From Collodictyon triciliatum (taxonomy: Eukaryota > CRuMs): a stretch of 21,423 nucleotides of DNA. The notes beneath the pieces are model-generated. The model saw nothing but the letters and a program-made list of their open reading frames with translations, was not told where the DNA came from and searched no databases. The translations under genes and the position numbers were made by a program. Location of the stretch: NCBI GenBank assembly GCA_043381765.1, contig JBHJMP010000298.1, forward strand, positions 1 to 21,423, in the 5' to 3' direction. Positions 1 through 20,861 of this stretch are shown here, one piece after another. Position 1 is the first letter of the stretch, and each line of letters opens with the position of its first letter.

Positions 1-845
1 AAAATCTTTGTCAAGGCAGGAGCGCGCAATTTCTGACCCATCTGAAACGATGTTAAAAAAAAAAAAAAAAAAAAAAAAACGGAAAAAAAAAAAAAAAGAA
101 AAGGAAAAAAAAAAGAAAAAAAAAAGAAATAGAACGGTTAAAAATAAAAACAGAAATGGAAAAAAAAGAGAAAAAAGAGAAAAAAGAGAAAAAAGAGAAA
201 AAAGAGAAAAAAGAGAAAAAAGAGAAAAAAGAGAAAAAAGAGAAAAAAGAGAAAAAAAGAGAGAAAGAAAAGAAAAAGAAGGAAAAACAAGGAAAATACA
301 AGGTCAACCTGTATTTAAAGGGCGGACAGAGAGGCTTTCGAAAGTATCTGCAGTCTTCTTCGATTTGCTGACAGAAGGTAAATTGCTCTCGTCCTTTCTA
401 ACAAGGAGAAAAGGGTAATTTTTTTTTAAAAAAAAAAAGGTCAAAAAGATTAAAAGCGAAGTTCGTCTTCGATTTGTAGTTTATTGAATCGCCCTGTATC
501 TATTCATACATCTAGTATTTGTGTGGTAACACGCTTGCGGACTATATATATCACTTTCTCACTTCAGATTTTTCATTGGAGCGGCTGGTGCTGGCTGGGC
601 AAGGATAGATGTTCTACGATTGATTGGAATATATCAATACCAGACTGTAAACAAAGTGCGACCACAAGGTATGGCCAAACATTATATCAAAAGAAAACTT
701 TTTGGCTGGGTTCAAGGGTAAAACAGATGTTGGTGGAGTCCCGCGAATAATTGTATCAGGAATCGACTTCCATGCAGAGGTCTTTGAATAAACAATTGGT
801 TTGTCAGATATTGTCAAGATAGATGGGGTGGCTGAAGACTGTGGC

Positions 846-877
<32 letters not shown>

Positions 878-1022
878 GAGAATAATAATCAATTAAAATG
901 CAGTGAAAGTTGCAACTGAACAATTTTCTTTCCTTCACAAAATGGTATTCAATACGAGTGTTTACTTTAACAGATGTATCTTTGATTGAAGTTTCAGTGG
1001 ACGGAACTCTGGACTCAGCCAT
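1..1022 (-). CDS. Unknown Ser/Thr/Pro/Lys-rich protein, 5' part (five exons, runs off the left edge)
   Basis: No family recognised. Exons I can chain in phase (minus strand): 1022-972, 838-641, 594-563, 397-309 and 41 to beyond 1, giving 137 codons. The start ATG at 1022 has A at -3 and G at +4 and begins MAESRVPSTETS. Exon 2 begins SSATPSILTISDKP and contains AWKSIPDTIIRGTPPTSV and FSFDIMFG. Exon 4 begins KDESNLPSVSKSKK and the last visible exon reads DGSEIARSCLDKD. Every junction agrees in phase. Acceptors are gccacag, gcccag, ttgttag and tttcag; donors include GTGAGA and GTTGAC. The second intron is only 46 bases as drawn (an alternative donor GTTTAC gives about 57), so the end of exon 2 is the weakest point. 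Intron 1 holds a 30-base A tract (sense strand) just before the acceptor, and intron 4 is T-rich. The composition suggests a disordered regulatory protein. It lies 200 bases downstream of the next gene on the same strand, and could be a 3' extension of it if the stop at 1226 is removed by splicing. Confidence 0.5.
53..258. repeat. A-rich tract plus 9-bp minisatellite (GAGAAAAAA)n
   Basis: Positions 53-138 are almost pure A with scattered G. About 161-258 is roughly ten copies of the 9-base unit GAGAAAAAA. Because the unit is a multiple of three, all three frames stay open and give spurious Lys/Glu/Arg-rich frames. On the modelled minus-strand gene this lies inside the last intron as a long T-rich stretch. 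Confidence 0.85.
847..876. repeat. Poly-T tract of 30
   Basis: An uninterrupted run of 30 T (A on the minus strand). It sits a few bases upstream of the modelled exon 2 acceptor of the minus-strand gene. The length may be an assembly estimate. Confidence 0.9.
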
Positions 1023-1225
1023 TATACTTTGGGGAGGATTCTTGCGCAATGGACGAAAAATACATGAATTTAGTTTTGAGTGTAATGGATAAGAAAATAC
1101 TGTCGGACTTAATCATTCCAGTCAAGCACTAAATGCATAAAATTAAAATTAAATGCTATTACTGTGGCCACACTACTTCCTGTTGAAAATGGCTTAGAAA
1201 CTAAATCATTTATAATTTACTTCAA
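1023..1225. other. Short intergenic region between two minus-strand genes
   Basis: About 200 AT-rich bases between the stop of the upstream gene (TAA at 1228-1226) and the ATG of the downstream gene at 1022. It should hold the terminator of the first gene and the promoter of the second. I see no clear TATA or CCAAT element. Confidence 0.45.
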
Positions 1226-4200
1226 TTAATGCATAATATCAACACATATATACAAACTCAAGGGACCAAAAGAGAACGCTTTGGGGGAAAGGAAAGGCGC
1301 ACCGGACTGGCTCGGTTCAAGTGGTGGAGGTGACACAGCTTTGTGAACCACATGGTTTGATGGTGAAAGGTTGGCTGCCTGTTGAATTTGTTGGGACGAA
1401 ACTATGTTGGACCAACTCGGTTTTACATCCTTCGGAGCAGCATTTGCCTTGCCTGGATTGGAAGGGGGCTTTATGGATGTTGCGATTTTGTCATGAGACA
1501 GAGGTTGTCCCGCTGATGGGCCAACCACTTTCGATTCTGCCATGTGAATATAGTTAGGTTAGGAATGTGGGCATATCTCAGACATATTTGTAATCATCGA
1601 ATCAAATTATTTCTGTTTATTTTTTGAAACAATTCCAATATATATGGGGCAGACCGAACCAACATTATAATTCAAAATGTAATGGTCAACGGCAAATCAT
1701 AAAAAACAAGAATAAACAAATAAACAAATAAATAATTCGCATGCCATGAGGGAAATTATAGCAAAAGATTATACGAAGGAAACACAAAATACATGGAATT
1801 GACTATACTCTGCACAGAGTCAGAAGCGCTTGATTTCGTCTGCGACTTTGCAGATGTCTGAAGCGAAGGAAACGCAACTTCATCTCCTATGGAGGGCAGA
1901 TTTGGCGAAGGGTAATCTGATGGTTTGGGCAAAATGTATGAATGGTCTATGTGATTATAAGGGACATCTTTGAATCCGACAGGCATTTGAGGGGCTTTTG
2001 AATTGTACTGTAGAGGTTGGGGTTGGGGTTGGGGCTGAAAGCGAGTCGGTGGTTGTTGCCCAGATATCTGTGTAGCAGTATATGAGTTTCTCTGCTCAAG
2101 ACCCAACTGCATTTGGTATTGAGAAGCATATGTCGCCAGATGAGAATAATGCTGTGGGTGAGTCATGGGTAGACTATGAAATTGAGGTGGTTGGGGCTGT
2201 TGAGGTTGTGTGAGATCGGATAAGGGCTGATTCGAAGCCCCAAGCATCTGCATCTGGTACTGTTGAAGCGTTGCATTTTGTTGTTGAGTCGATGTTGAAC
2301 GAGATAAATTTTGATAAGTGTTGAATGCTGCTGATTGTACTGGAGGGGAAAGGATGTGATACGGGTGCACTATTCTCTCCTGGAACGGACTCAAAGCCGA
2401 ACTTCCTTTCTGTCCCAAATCCATGGCCGAAGCCTGCTGACTACCAAAGTCCATGTTATGTTGGCCCAAGAAAGTTGAGTTTCTTGTTAGTGGGTCGGAT
2501 TCGAGCGGGTCTGCCAAACTCGAAGTTGAACTCGGCAGAGGCTTCGTCGATTCCATAATTGACGGTGTTACCAAACTTGTGCTTCGAGAGGCGGGGACGT
2601 CTGCAAAGGAGGCGTTCAAGGAAAATAGAGAGGGTGACTGAGAAGGTATCGAAGAAGCGCTATTCTGCGAAGAAGCGAGGGGAACGAATTGTGCATTGAA
2701 GGAGGCAGCTATGCTTCTATTCGAAGGTGGATTAAATAATTGTTCATTATGCGCGTTTGAAGACGCAAAAGCAAATGAAGCATAATTATATGATTCACTC
2801 GGAGCATAGGAGAGCCCCTCAAACAATCTATATGGTTGGTCAAAGGCAGATGCAAGAGTGGCGCTGGGTGTGATGGGCAAACTGGAGAACATATTGGCAG
2901 ACTCTCCCAGTTGCCCAGAAAACATGGAGTCACTATTTGAGTGGTGAAGAGCTGTATTGTGGTGTGAATTATCTAGGTTCGTTGGAGATTGTAGTGGATT
3001 TTGAAACCCTGGTGGAATGTGCATGCCAAATGCTGTCTGTGTCGCAGTGTCATTAAGAGAAGGTGTGCTAGTATCGAAACCTGAAAACTTGGAATTACCT
3101 TTGCATATATGTAAAAATGCGATTATTAGTTATTCACAGGCTGAGTCTCTCGATATATACAATGAAAGTGTTGGCAAAGATATTGGAGAAATTTGGTTGG
3201 ATTTGTTAAATCTACCTAATCCAGCAAACGAAAAGATGGCATCGGACCACAGAGCCGTGTTTAGATTTTCAGGGAAGGGTGTGAGTGGGTTCCTTTCTTG
3301 GGTCTATTTTTTTTTTTTAAAAAAAAAAAGGTAGAAACACTAAATGCAAGATGATAGGAAATAAGTGAGATAAGGCGAATGATAGAATTAAGATTCGAGT
3401 AACCTTTGATTCTGACGAGAAAATATGAGCGGGTAGCCAACTGTTCTCCATGTCGTTCTCAGTAGCCTGATACTCCAGGGGCTGCATATTTTGAGATTCC
3501 ATATGCTTTGTTTTCTGGATTGCTGATTCATCCTGAGAAGGTGGAGTGAATCGGCAATAATTGGTTCGTGTAGTATCCATCGAGGCCAGTTTCTCAAGGA
3601 GCGGAGATACATCCGCCAAATTGGCATAAGTGGAACTACTTTCAGACTCGTGCCCAAATAAAACATTTGGTCCTGTCTGTTGAAATTCTTCATCTATAGG
3701 AATTTTGTCGGAACCTGAAGCTTGAATATTTTCTAATTTCTTTCCTTGAAATAATTCCCCATCCTACGTTTTCGTGGAGCGAATCATACGTTTTTTTTTT
3801 TTTGATGAATAGATAAAATACTGGTAATAATTGCTTTTTTTTTTTGAAAAATAGCTATTCAAAAAACTAGTGGATGATTACTTTTTCTTGTTTAGCTGCG
3901 ATTACTTCTACAGTTTGCATCCTCTGCGCTAAAAATTCATTCATCTCTGAGTTGAGATAATGTGCTACAAAAGACATACGCAAAAGTAATATTTTGAGCA
4001 GATATGATCAGATAAATACATGAGATAATAAAGAGGCACAATATAATAGAGAAAGAACGTGAATGGGGGAAAATGATACAAGATATTACACAATTGTCTT
4101 ATATTTTGAAATGCTACTCACATGTTTTTTCTCTAGGGAAAGAATGGTTTGCTTTTTGAAATGTTTGCTTCAGAGAATTAAAATCGTCATTAGGCATAAG

Positions 4201-4878
4201 TTTAAAGCACGTTGGAAGACGAACAAAACAATTAAGAAACTAAATATGTAAACAAAATACACGAGTGGAATTAAAGGCTAAATGGAAAAAATAAGTAAAT
4301 AAACGAGATGGATGCATCGCTTTACTTGTTTGTTTTTTTAAAAAAGCTGAATCATATACGAGTTACCCAATCAAGATAATAATCCATTACATCAAAACCA
4401 GTAATACCATTCATAATAGCAAAAAAAAAAAAATGAAGATGATCATATTGGCACCGATAAAATTTGTAATAATAAAGCAAAAAGAAAAAGAAAGCGGACG
4501 AAGAGCAAAAAGAAACTAAGAAGAAGAATAATAATAAAGATGCCTCACCTCAAGAACAACGGAAACCGGCAAAAGAGACTCGTTGCTGATGAGATCCTGG
4601 TCAAAAGCAGAACCAAACGGGTTGATTGTCGGACGATGAAGCAGCAGGAAATCCTCGCGAGAGTAGCGAAGCACCGGCCCGGACAGCGCTTTTTCCCTCT
4701 GCGAGAGACGCTGAGGAAAACCTGCCGGACTTCGCGACCAACCGGAAAGGCGCGTGGCCGGCGATCCGTTTGGATATTGGCGCTGGTAATGGTTCACGCG
4801 GTGTGTGCCGGCTGCGCGGCTCAGAGGCGCAGACTTGTCTCCGGCAAACGAGGCTTCATCGGCCGAGGCCCCGTCCAT
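1226..4878 (-). CDS. Low-complexity Gln/Ser/Pro-rich protein of 853 residues, seven exons, function unknown
   Basis: Exons on the minus strand: 4878-4549, 4239-4122, 3964-3882, 3763-3404, 3303-3216, 3080-1809 and 1536-1226. They total 2562 bases including TAA, and all phases agree. Donors such as GAG|GTGAGG and ACAT|GTGAGT are strong, and the last intron has CTAAC branch sites before its CAG. The start MDGASADEAS at 4878 has a good context; an in-frame ATG at 4962 would add 28 residues. Residues 66-81 contain GPVLRYSREDFLLLHR, which resembles eIF4E-binding YX4L-phi motifs but has Phe at the Leu position (Tyr72, Phe77, Leu78). Exon 4 contains ADVSPLLEKLASMD. Exon 6 (about residues 327-750) is Ser/Asn/Gln/Pro-rich with QPQPQPQP and poly-Q-like stretches. 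Exon 7 contains DVKPSWSNIVSSQQIQQ and ends near SFGPLSL. There is no signal peptide or membrane segment. It is probably a disordered cytoplasmic or nuclear regulatory protein; an mRNA-related role is only a guess. Confidence 0.68.
3307..3329. repeat. T12A11 block beside a 3' splice site
   Basis: Twelve T followed by eleven A. On the minus strand it also reads T(n)A(n), followed directly by TAG and the modelled exon 5 of the Gln-rich gene. The block is self-complementary. Related blocks occur at 419-438, 8471-8495, 8723-8749, 10689-10713 and 16569-16588. Confidence 0.75.
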
Positions 4879-4964
4879 TTCCTGGGCGGCTTTGGCTGCG
4901 TGGCTGCGTGGCTGCGTGGGCCTGGTTGGGCAGTGTTTTGTTGTGTGCGGGTTTCCTTGCATTG

Positions 4965-5163
4965 GGAGAAAAGGAGAAACGGAGAGAAAAAGAGAGAAAA
5001 GAGGGAGAGGGAGAGAAAAGGAGAGAAAAGGAGAGAAAAGGAGAGAAAAGGAGAGAAAAGGAGAAAAAGAGAAAAGAGAGAGAAAAGAGAGAAAAAGAGA
5101 GAAAAGGAGAGAAAAGGCGAGAAAAGGAGAAAAAGAGAAAAGAGAGAGAAAAGGGAGAGAAAA

Positions 5164-5195
<32 letters not shown>

Positions 5196-5246
5196 AAGAG
5201 AAAGAGAAAGAGAAATGGAAAAGAGAAAGAGAAAGGAGAGAAAAAT
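4965..5246 (-). promoter_or_regulatory. Long CT-rich tract upstream of the Gln-rich gene
   Basis: The plus strand is almost pure purine, built from GAGAAAAG, GAGAGAAA and GAAAGA variants, so the sense strand of the minus-strand gene starting at 4878 is CT-rich for about 280 bases. Pyrimidine-rich stretches just upstream of transcription starts are a known fungal promoter feature, so I infer a promoter or 5' UTR role. It may also simply be an expanded microsatellite. It produces long spurious Glu/Lys/Arg or Phe/Ser/Leu frames on both strands. Confidence 0.5.
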
Positions 5247-5587
5247 GAAGCAGAATATAGAAGACCGAGAGGGAAGTAGGCGATATGTTTTGCATTTTGG
5301 CAATCAAAGTCGCACCAGTGATTCAGACAGGAGAAAGGATCCGATGGGGAAAAAAATATCATATCGGTAACAAACGAGGGTAGATATTCATTGAAAATAG
5401 CCTGTTGCGCATTATATCGCATTTTTTATACTATATTTTATATACGGTAATCCGTATTCAATGATTTTCGAGTATGATATGATTCTGTCCGTGCAAAGTT
5501 CGATGGTTGGTGGGCAGTGGTAACAGGAAAGTAGAACTGAAGTCGGGCAATATGAAAAGCAATCTGATATTCTTATCCATTCATCAT
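5247..5587. other. No gene seen
   Basis: About 340 AT-rich bases between the purine tract and the assembly gap. I find no convincing exon, repeat or RNA gene. It may contain distal promoter sequence of the minus-strand gene. Confidence 0.4.
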
Positions 5588-6079
5588 NNNNNNNNNNNNN
5601 NNNNNNNNNNNNNNNNNNNNNNNNNNNNNNNNNNNNNNNNNNNNNNNNNNNNNNNNNNNNNNNNNNNNNNNNNNNNNNNNNNNNNNNNNNNNNNNNNNNN
5701 NNNNNNNNNNNNNNNNNNNNNNNNNNNNNNNNNNNNNNNNNNNNNNNNNNNNNNNNNNNNNNNNNNNNNNNNNNNNNNNNNNNNNNNNNNNNNNNNNNNN
5801 NNNNNNNNNNNNNNNNNNNNNNNNNNNNNNNNNNNNNNNNNNNNNNNNNNNNNNNNNNNNNNNNNNNNNNNNNNNNNNNNNNNNNNNNNNNNNNNNNNNN
5901 NNNNNNNNNNNNNNNNNNNNNNNNNNNNNNNNNNNNNNNNNNNNNNNNNNNNNNNNNNNNNNNNNNNNNNNNNNNNNNNNNNNNNNNNNNNNNNNNNNNN
6001 NNNNNNNNNNNNNNNNNNNNNNNNNNNNNNNNNNNNNNNNNNNNNNNNNNNNNNNNNNNNNNNNNNNNNNNNNNNNNNN
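5588..6079. other. Assembly gap (492 N)
   Basis: A run of 492 N. The length is not a round default, so it may be an estimated gap size. It cuts the open frames of the following region, and long frames reported across it have no meaning. Confidence 0.99.
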
Positions 6080-6850
6080 AGCAAGAGAGCGCTTCACAGA
6101 TGTGTGTTCCATAGAGTCATCCCCACTATGGCACATGGTGCATTCTGGGGAGGTCGTTGCTGCATGGACTACACGCGCACCTATCCATAACTCTCTGTTG
6201 GATAGATATTGAGAAGTAGGGTGCGGTGTTTCGGGAGTAGCTAAGGTATACGGGCTTGCTTCCAGCTTTTGACTATTGGCGGGTCTATAATGCCCATAGT
6301 TTCGGCCCAACGACTCATTTTCTCCGGTTTGTAGGGATTCGGACTGATGATTTTATATCGAAACAGCTTGGAGAATACGTCGTGGCCATCGGGAATTGCG
6401 GAGAATCAGGCGTAATGGACCGCCTTTGGTTCTTCAGGCGAAAGAAAAATGGCGACGGCGTTCCGTATGAGATGGGACGATGTGAGCGCCATTCTCCTTT
6501 GTTGTTCAGGACGGCTGTGGTTGGGGTTGCATTCGACGAGTGAAATATCGTTGCATTTTTCGACGGTGCGAAGCTCCCATCCTTTTGGAATGCGACTTGT
6601 TGCAGGACGAAGGAGCTGTTTCCTTCTCTCGACTTGATGATACAGAAGCCTTTTGCTCTATCCCAGCAAAGTTGGCCTGTACCCGCATGTAGTTGGGTAG
6701 ACCCTTGTTAAATCCAATCACACTGCACTTCTGATTATGCAGCGCGGCCCTGGACACTTTTTCTCTGTTAATGTGAAGCCCATGAAGCGGAAGAAAATAT
6801 TGTTTAACCCAAAATTATTTCTTCCTGTTTCATCCCCTTCATTAGAAGAT
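6080..6850 (-). pseudogene. Broken coding-like region, possible retroelement or gene relic, truncated by the gap
   Basis: This stretch is visibly richer in GC than its surroundings and carries several open minus-strand frames that do not join cleanly. A possible exon begins at 6850 after a good acceptor (gttgacag) and reads SSNEGDETGRNNFGL. One frame stays open for 130 codons (6707-6318), with KGFCIIKSREGNSSFV and LQQVAFQKDGSF. Another runs from about 6340 into the gap and includes SNRELWIGARVV and ECTMCHSGDDSMEHT. The C-x2-C-x8-H spacing in the last recalls the zinc-knuckle-like segment at the C-terminus of LINE reverse transcriptases, but that is a weak resemblance. The frame shifts suggest decay, sequence errors or unrecognised introns. 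It could instead be a real gene divergent from VPS8. I cannot assign a function. Confidence 0.3.
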
Positions 6851-6956
6851 CTGTCAACAAAAAACAGAAACAAACAGTAATAAAAATAATTAGACAAATA
6901 CAAAGGCATACACCGAAAAAAAAAGAAGAAGGAAGGAAGCTTTCTGGTGTACCGAC
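6851..6956 (+). promoter_or_regulatory. Upstream region of VPS8
   Basis: About 105 A-rich bases directly before the modelled VPS8 start, including an A-rich/GAAG tract at 6916-6939. It is presumed to hold the promoter and 5' leader. No TATA box is clear. If the minus-strand frames to the left are a gene, this would be a compact divergent promoter. Confidence 0.35.
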
Positions 6957-17828
<10,872 letters not shown>

Positions 17829-18053
17829 GTCGGCAAGTGAATTGTTTGGGATTTGCCTCTGAGAAACTCGGATGTGGGTCGAGCGAGTTATTTAACCATA
17901 GAAAATTCCTCCTCGGCCAAATATGTGGGAGAACTTTCGTCTCTCAAATGTTTTCTCTCTTTTCAATCCCGGTTACTACAGCCATACGTACAGAAAAAAA
18001 AAGGGGGGTTCCCAATAAACATACCACTTTATACCGATTACAGGGGAAAAAAT

Positions 18054-18140
<87 letters not shown>

Positions 18141-18665
18141 AAAAGGAGAAAAGAAGAAAATAAACTAGATAAAATCGTTTAATCCTTGGAATTAACCACG
18201 CAACAAGTACCAACCATGATATTTTTTTAAGGAAATTATGATATTTTTCAATTAGAGTATGGTCGGTACATTCAGTAAAATTAACATATCTATGAGACTT
18301 TCACTTTGGAAGCTAGTTGATCTGGTTGGTATTTCATGTCTTTATGTGTTTTGTGTCGTTTTACACGAGACAAAAATTGGGGGCTCTCCTATATCTTGAG
18401 AAGTGATAGAAGGTCGTCCCAGCAGTCAAAGAAGAATTGCAGGTGTCGCCCTTTAAATGGTTTAGAGCGCGAAGTTAGCAAATCACTTTCGATGCATTAA
18501 ACACTTATAACGAGGAAAATGACTTTATCTGGGTTTGGATTGATTCATTGGCCGCTGCGACCTTTCTTTTGTACCATGCAACACATTATATATAATATCA
18601 TGAATCTAATACCTTTTTTCTTTCGGGAAAAAAATTGTGAAAGGCGTTCGCATATAACGGTGAAA
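17829..18665. other. Convergent intergenic region between VPS8 and the nucleoporin gene
   Basis: About 840 bases separate the two stop codons. The region holds both 3' UTRs, a possible poly(A) signal AATAAA at 18014-18019 for VPS8, and the AAAG microsatellite. I see no RNA gene or credible reading frame in it. Confidence 0.6.
18054..18144. repeat. (AAAG)n tetranucleotide microsatellite
   Basis: About 22 units of AAAG in the convergent intergenic region. The Lys/Glu/Arg-rich and Phe/Leu/Ser-rich frames across it are artefacts. Confidence 0.92.
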
Positions 18666-20861
18666 CTAGCTGTCTGTGGCGTTGGTGGTAATCGCCGAAA
18701 TGATTTCCTGTAGGTCACTGTCTTGCTGGGTTCGCAAAAGATATGTTTTTAGTTTAGATTCGCCTCCTTCCGTCGCAATTGCCGAAAATCCTGCAACCTT
18801 ATCGTTTCTCTTCTTTAATTTTTTGACAAACTCTTCGTTAATCCATGTGTTTACGATGATTGGCTTCATGCCACTTGCGATTCGAATGATAAGTAAATAG
18901 CTGGTTTTGCTATTCGCCTCAGTCTTTATGATACGTAGATTTGACTTTCCGAAGCTTTTGAATTCACCCTTTCCAGATTCATTCTCATTAGCCTTCTGTA
19001 GCTTGTAAGCATACATCATAACAACCTTCTCTAGAATCAATACTTCTCCATCTTTCAGCCCATCTTCGTCATATGTGGTTGGAGGGCCGCCGTCTGTCTC
19101 TGTAGTTTCATCATCATCCGCAGCTTCAGCTTGGGTTTGCGACGCCGCGTTAGGAGTCGCCGCGCTTACTTGTGGAAAGGCTCCCCCAGAGCCAAAAGCA
19201 AATAAGGGAGTTGTTGAAGTGCTTGTTGTCGTAGCAGTTGTAGCTATTCCAAATGCAAATGGAGAGGTGGAGGTGGTGGTTGGGGCAGCTGGTGTTGATT
19301 GGGTTGTTATTGATTGAAAAGCTGATGTTGCTGACCCAAATGCAAATGGGGAGGCAGACGTTGCACTCGGGACAATTGGTGTTGATTGGGGTGTTGTAGC
19401 TGAGCCAAATGCAAATGGAGAAGCGGATGATGTAGTCGGGGCAGCCGGTGTTGGTTGGGGTGTTGTTGATTGAACAGCTGGTGTTGAGCCAAATGCAAAT
19501 GGGGAGGCAGGCGTTGTGGTTGGGGCAGATGGTGTTGGTTGGAGTGTTGTAGCTGAGCCGAATGCAAATGGAGAAGCGGATGACGTAGTTGGGGCAGCTG
19601 GTGTTGATTGGGTTTTTATTGATTGAGGTGCTGTAGTTGAGCCAAATGCAAATGGGGAGGCAGGCGTTGTGGTTGGGGCAGATGGTGTTGGTTGGAGTGT
19701 TGTTGATTGAACAGCTGGTGTTGTTGAGCCAAATGCAAATGGGGAGGCAGACGTTGTGCTTGGAACGATTGGTGTTGATTGGGGTGCTGTGGTTGAGCCA
19801 AATGCAAATGGAGAAGCGGATGATGTAGTTGGGGCAGCTAGTGTTGATTGGGTTTGTGTTGATTGGGGTGCTGTGGTTGAGCCGAATGCAAATGAGGAGG
19901 CAGGTGTTGAGGCTTGGGTTGAAGTTTTTGGTTGAGTAGTTGGGGTGGACTGCGTAACCGATGTCTTTGAAACATTTGGCGTTGAGCTGAACGCAAATGG
20001 AGAGGCGGGAGGGATTGGAGCACTTTCATCTTTGTCTGCAGCACGTGAAAGGCTCTGGGTTGCGGCAAATGCTGGCAATGATATGTGTGCCGTCTTTAAA
20101 TGATTGGAGTCAAGCGGGCTTGGTGACAATGTTTTCAGCTGTCCTTGATGTTCTCCTGTCGCATAGGGAGAGCTTTTGGCATTTTGGGTGATGCCTACAG
20201 TGGGATTGCTTGATGAAGAGGAGCTGTCAAACTTGGGCAGTGACAACTGCGATTTGTTAGTAACTGCTGGTGTAATGTTTGAGGGAGATGGCATGTGCAC
20301 TGAGTTGAATCCAGGTAAACCTTTTTTGGCCATTTCTAGCTCGGTATGAGTTAGTTTTGTTGGCCCTGGGGTAAAATGATATGGAATTGTAAATAAGATA
20401 TAACAAATCATTTAAAAACAAAAAAAAAACAATTATACATCATACGCTTTATATATTCATTTCGGAATCATACGACATAGCTCGATTACAACAAAATGGC
20501 TGATTATTATGTATATATATTTCTTCGTATGTGATTAAGACTGGGTTATGATGTGATTGTAATATAAGTGAGAGAAAAAAAAAAGGACTACAATAGATAC
20601 GAACCCTCTTGTGGTGATGCCGGGTTATAAGGGACACGGATGATTTCGGAGGAAGGGATTTCCTGGCCAACGTGCTTCTGGAGCGTTGTTTCACATTCTT
20701 TCAGGAATGACGGTTCAGATTTGAGTCTTTTGGCAACTTGGATATATGCCAAAAGAAGCTGCGTCAAGTCTTGATCCGCGCTTTTTTCAACCTCGGCAGC
20801 GATTTGATCCAAGAAGTTTCCATTCAGAACCTCAAAAACCTTCATTCCAGCTCGTTTGTGG
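18666..20861 (-). CDS. Nup50/Nup2-type FG nucleoporin with Ran-binding domain (first exon unresolved)
   Basis: Mobile nucleoporins of the Nup50/Nup2 family bind importin-alpha and Ran at the nuclear basket and help release cargo. Two exons are clear on the minus strand: 20861-20605 and 20365-18666, joined in phase (donor G|GTTCGT, acceptor ccccag, intron 239 bases), giving about 652 codons. The first begins HKRAGMKVFEVLNGNF and continues DLTQLLLAYIQVAKRL, like the conserved LN-x2-F and DL-x8-Y segment of Nup50. Exon 2 starts PTKLTHTELEMAKKGLPGFN, passes through about ten FAFG repeats, a short acidic stretch (ADDDETTETDGG) and a C-terminal RanBP1-type domain (last ~130 residues: EKVVMMYAYKLQ, IIVNTWIN, KTYLLRTQQDSDL). 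The first visible exon follows a good acceptor (cctttcgcag), so the initiator lies upstream. The family's N-terminal K-R importin-binding start was not found. Confidence 0.85.
18669..19067 (-). other. Ran-binding (RanBP1-like) domain of the nucleoporin
   Basis: About 133 C-terminal residues from EDGLKDGEVLILEKV to the stop. Family-like strands are EKVVMMYAYKL, GKGEFKSFGKSNLRIIK, SYLLIIRIASGMKPIIVN and KTYLLRTQQDSDLQEIISAI. The last two resemble the Nup50/Nup2 subclass more than RanBP1 itself. The insert KKLKKRNDKVAGFSAIA sits where Nup50 proteins have a variable loop. Confidence 0.8.
19180..20010 (-). repeat. FAFG-type tandem repeat array in the nucleoporin
   Basis: Ten FAFG copies plus one degenerate FAFS, most of them preceded by SP and separated by Thr/Ser/Pro/Ala/Gln linkers (for example SPFAFGSTTAPQST). 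Spacing is mostly 25-35 residues. At the DNA level the plus strand repeats GCAAATGGRGARGC with few changes, showing recent unit duplication. FG repeats provide the disordered phase that binds transport receptors. Confidence 0.88.

Noticed and set aside
8-418. Lys/Glu/Arg-rich frame on the plus strand
   Set aside because: Open only because the 9-base repeat and A-rich tract lack stops in every frame. The protein-like part at its 3' end is better explained by a minus-strand exon at 309-397.
484-892. Plus-strand readings such as GKTDVGGVPRIIVSGIDFH
   Set aside because: They need a frame change within a short stretch. The antisense frame is open throughout and links by splice phase to four other exons, so the plus reading is treated as a shadow.
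4516-5370. Several long Glu/Lys/Arg-rich plus frames and Phe/Ser/Leu-rich minus frames
   Set aside because: Translations of the purine/pyrimidine tract. Only the minus-strand part from 4878 to 4549 has non-repeat composition and a strong donor.
5507-6310. Frames spanning the N run
   Set aside because: Unknown bases cannot support a reading frame.
19180-20010. Repeated ATGCAAAT octamer on the plus strand, resembling a POU-factor site array
   Set aside because: It is the reverse complement of the codons for FAFG and needs no regulatory explanation.
19307-20068. His/Gln/Leu-rich minus frames (HLHLAQ repeats) and plus frames across the FG array
   Set aside because: Alternative frames of the FAFG repeat; stop-free because the repeat unit is regular.
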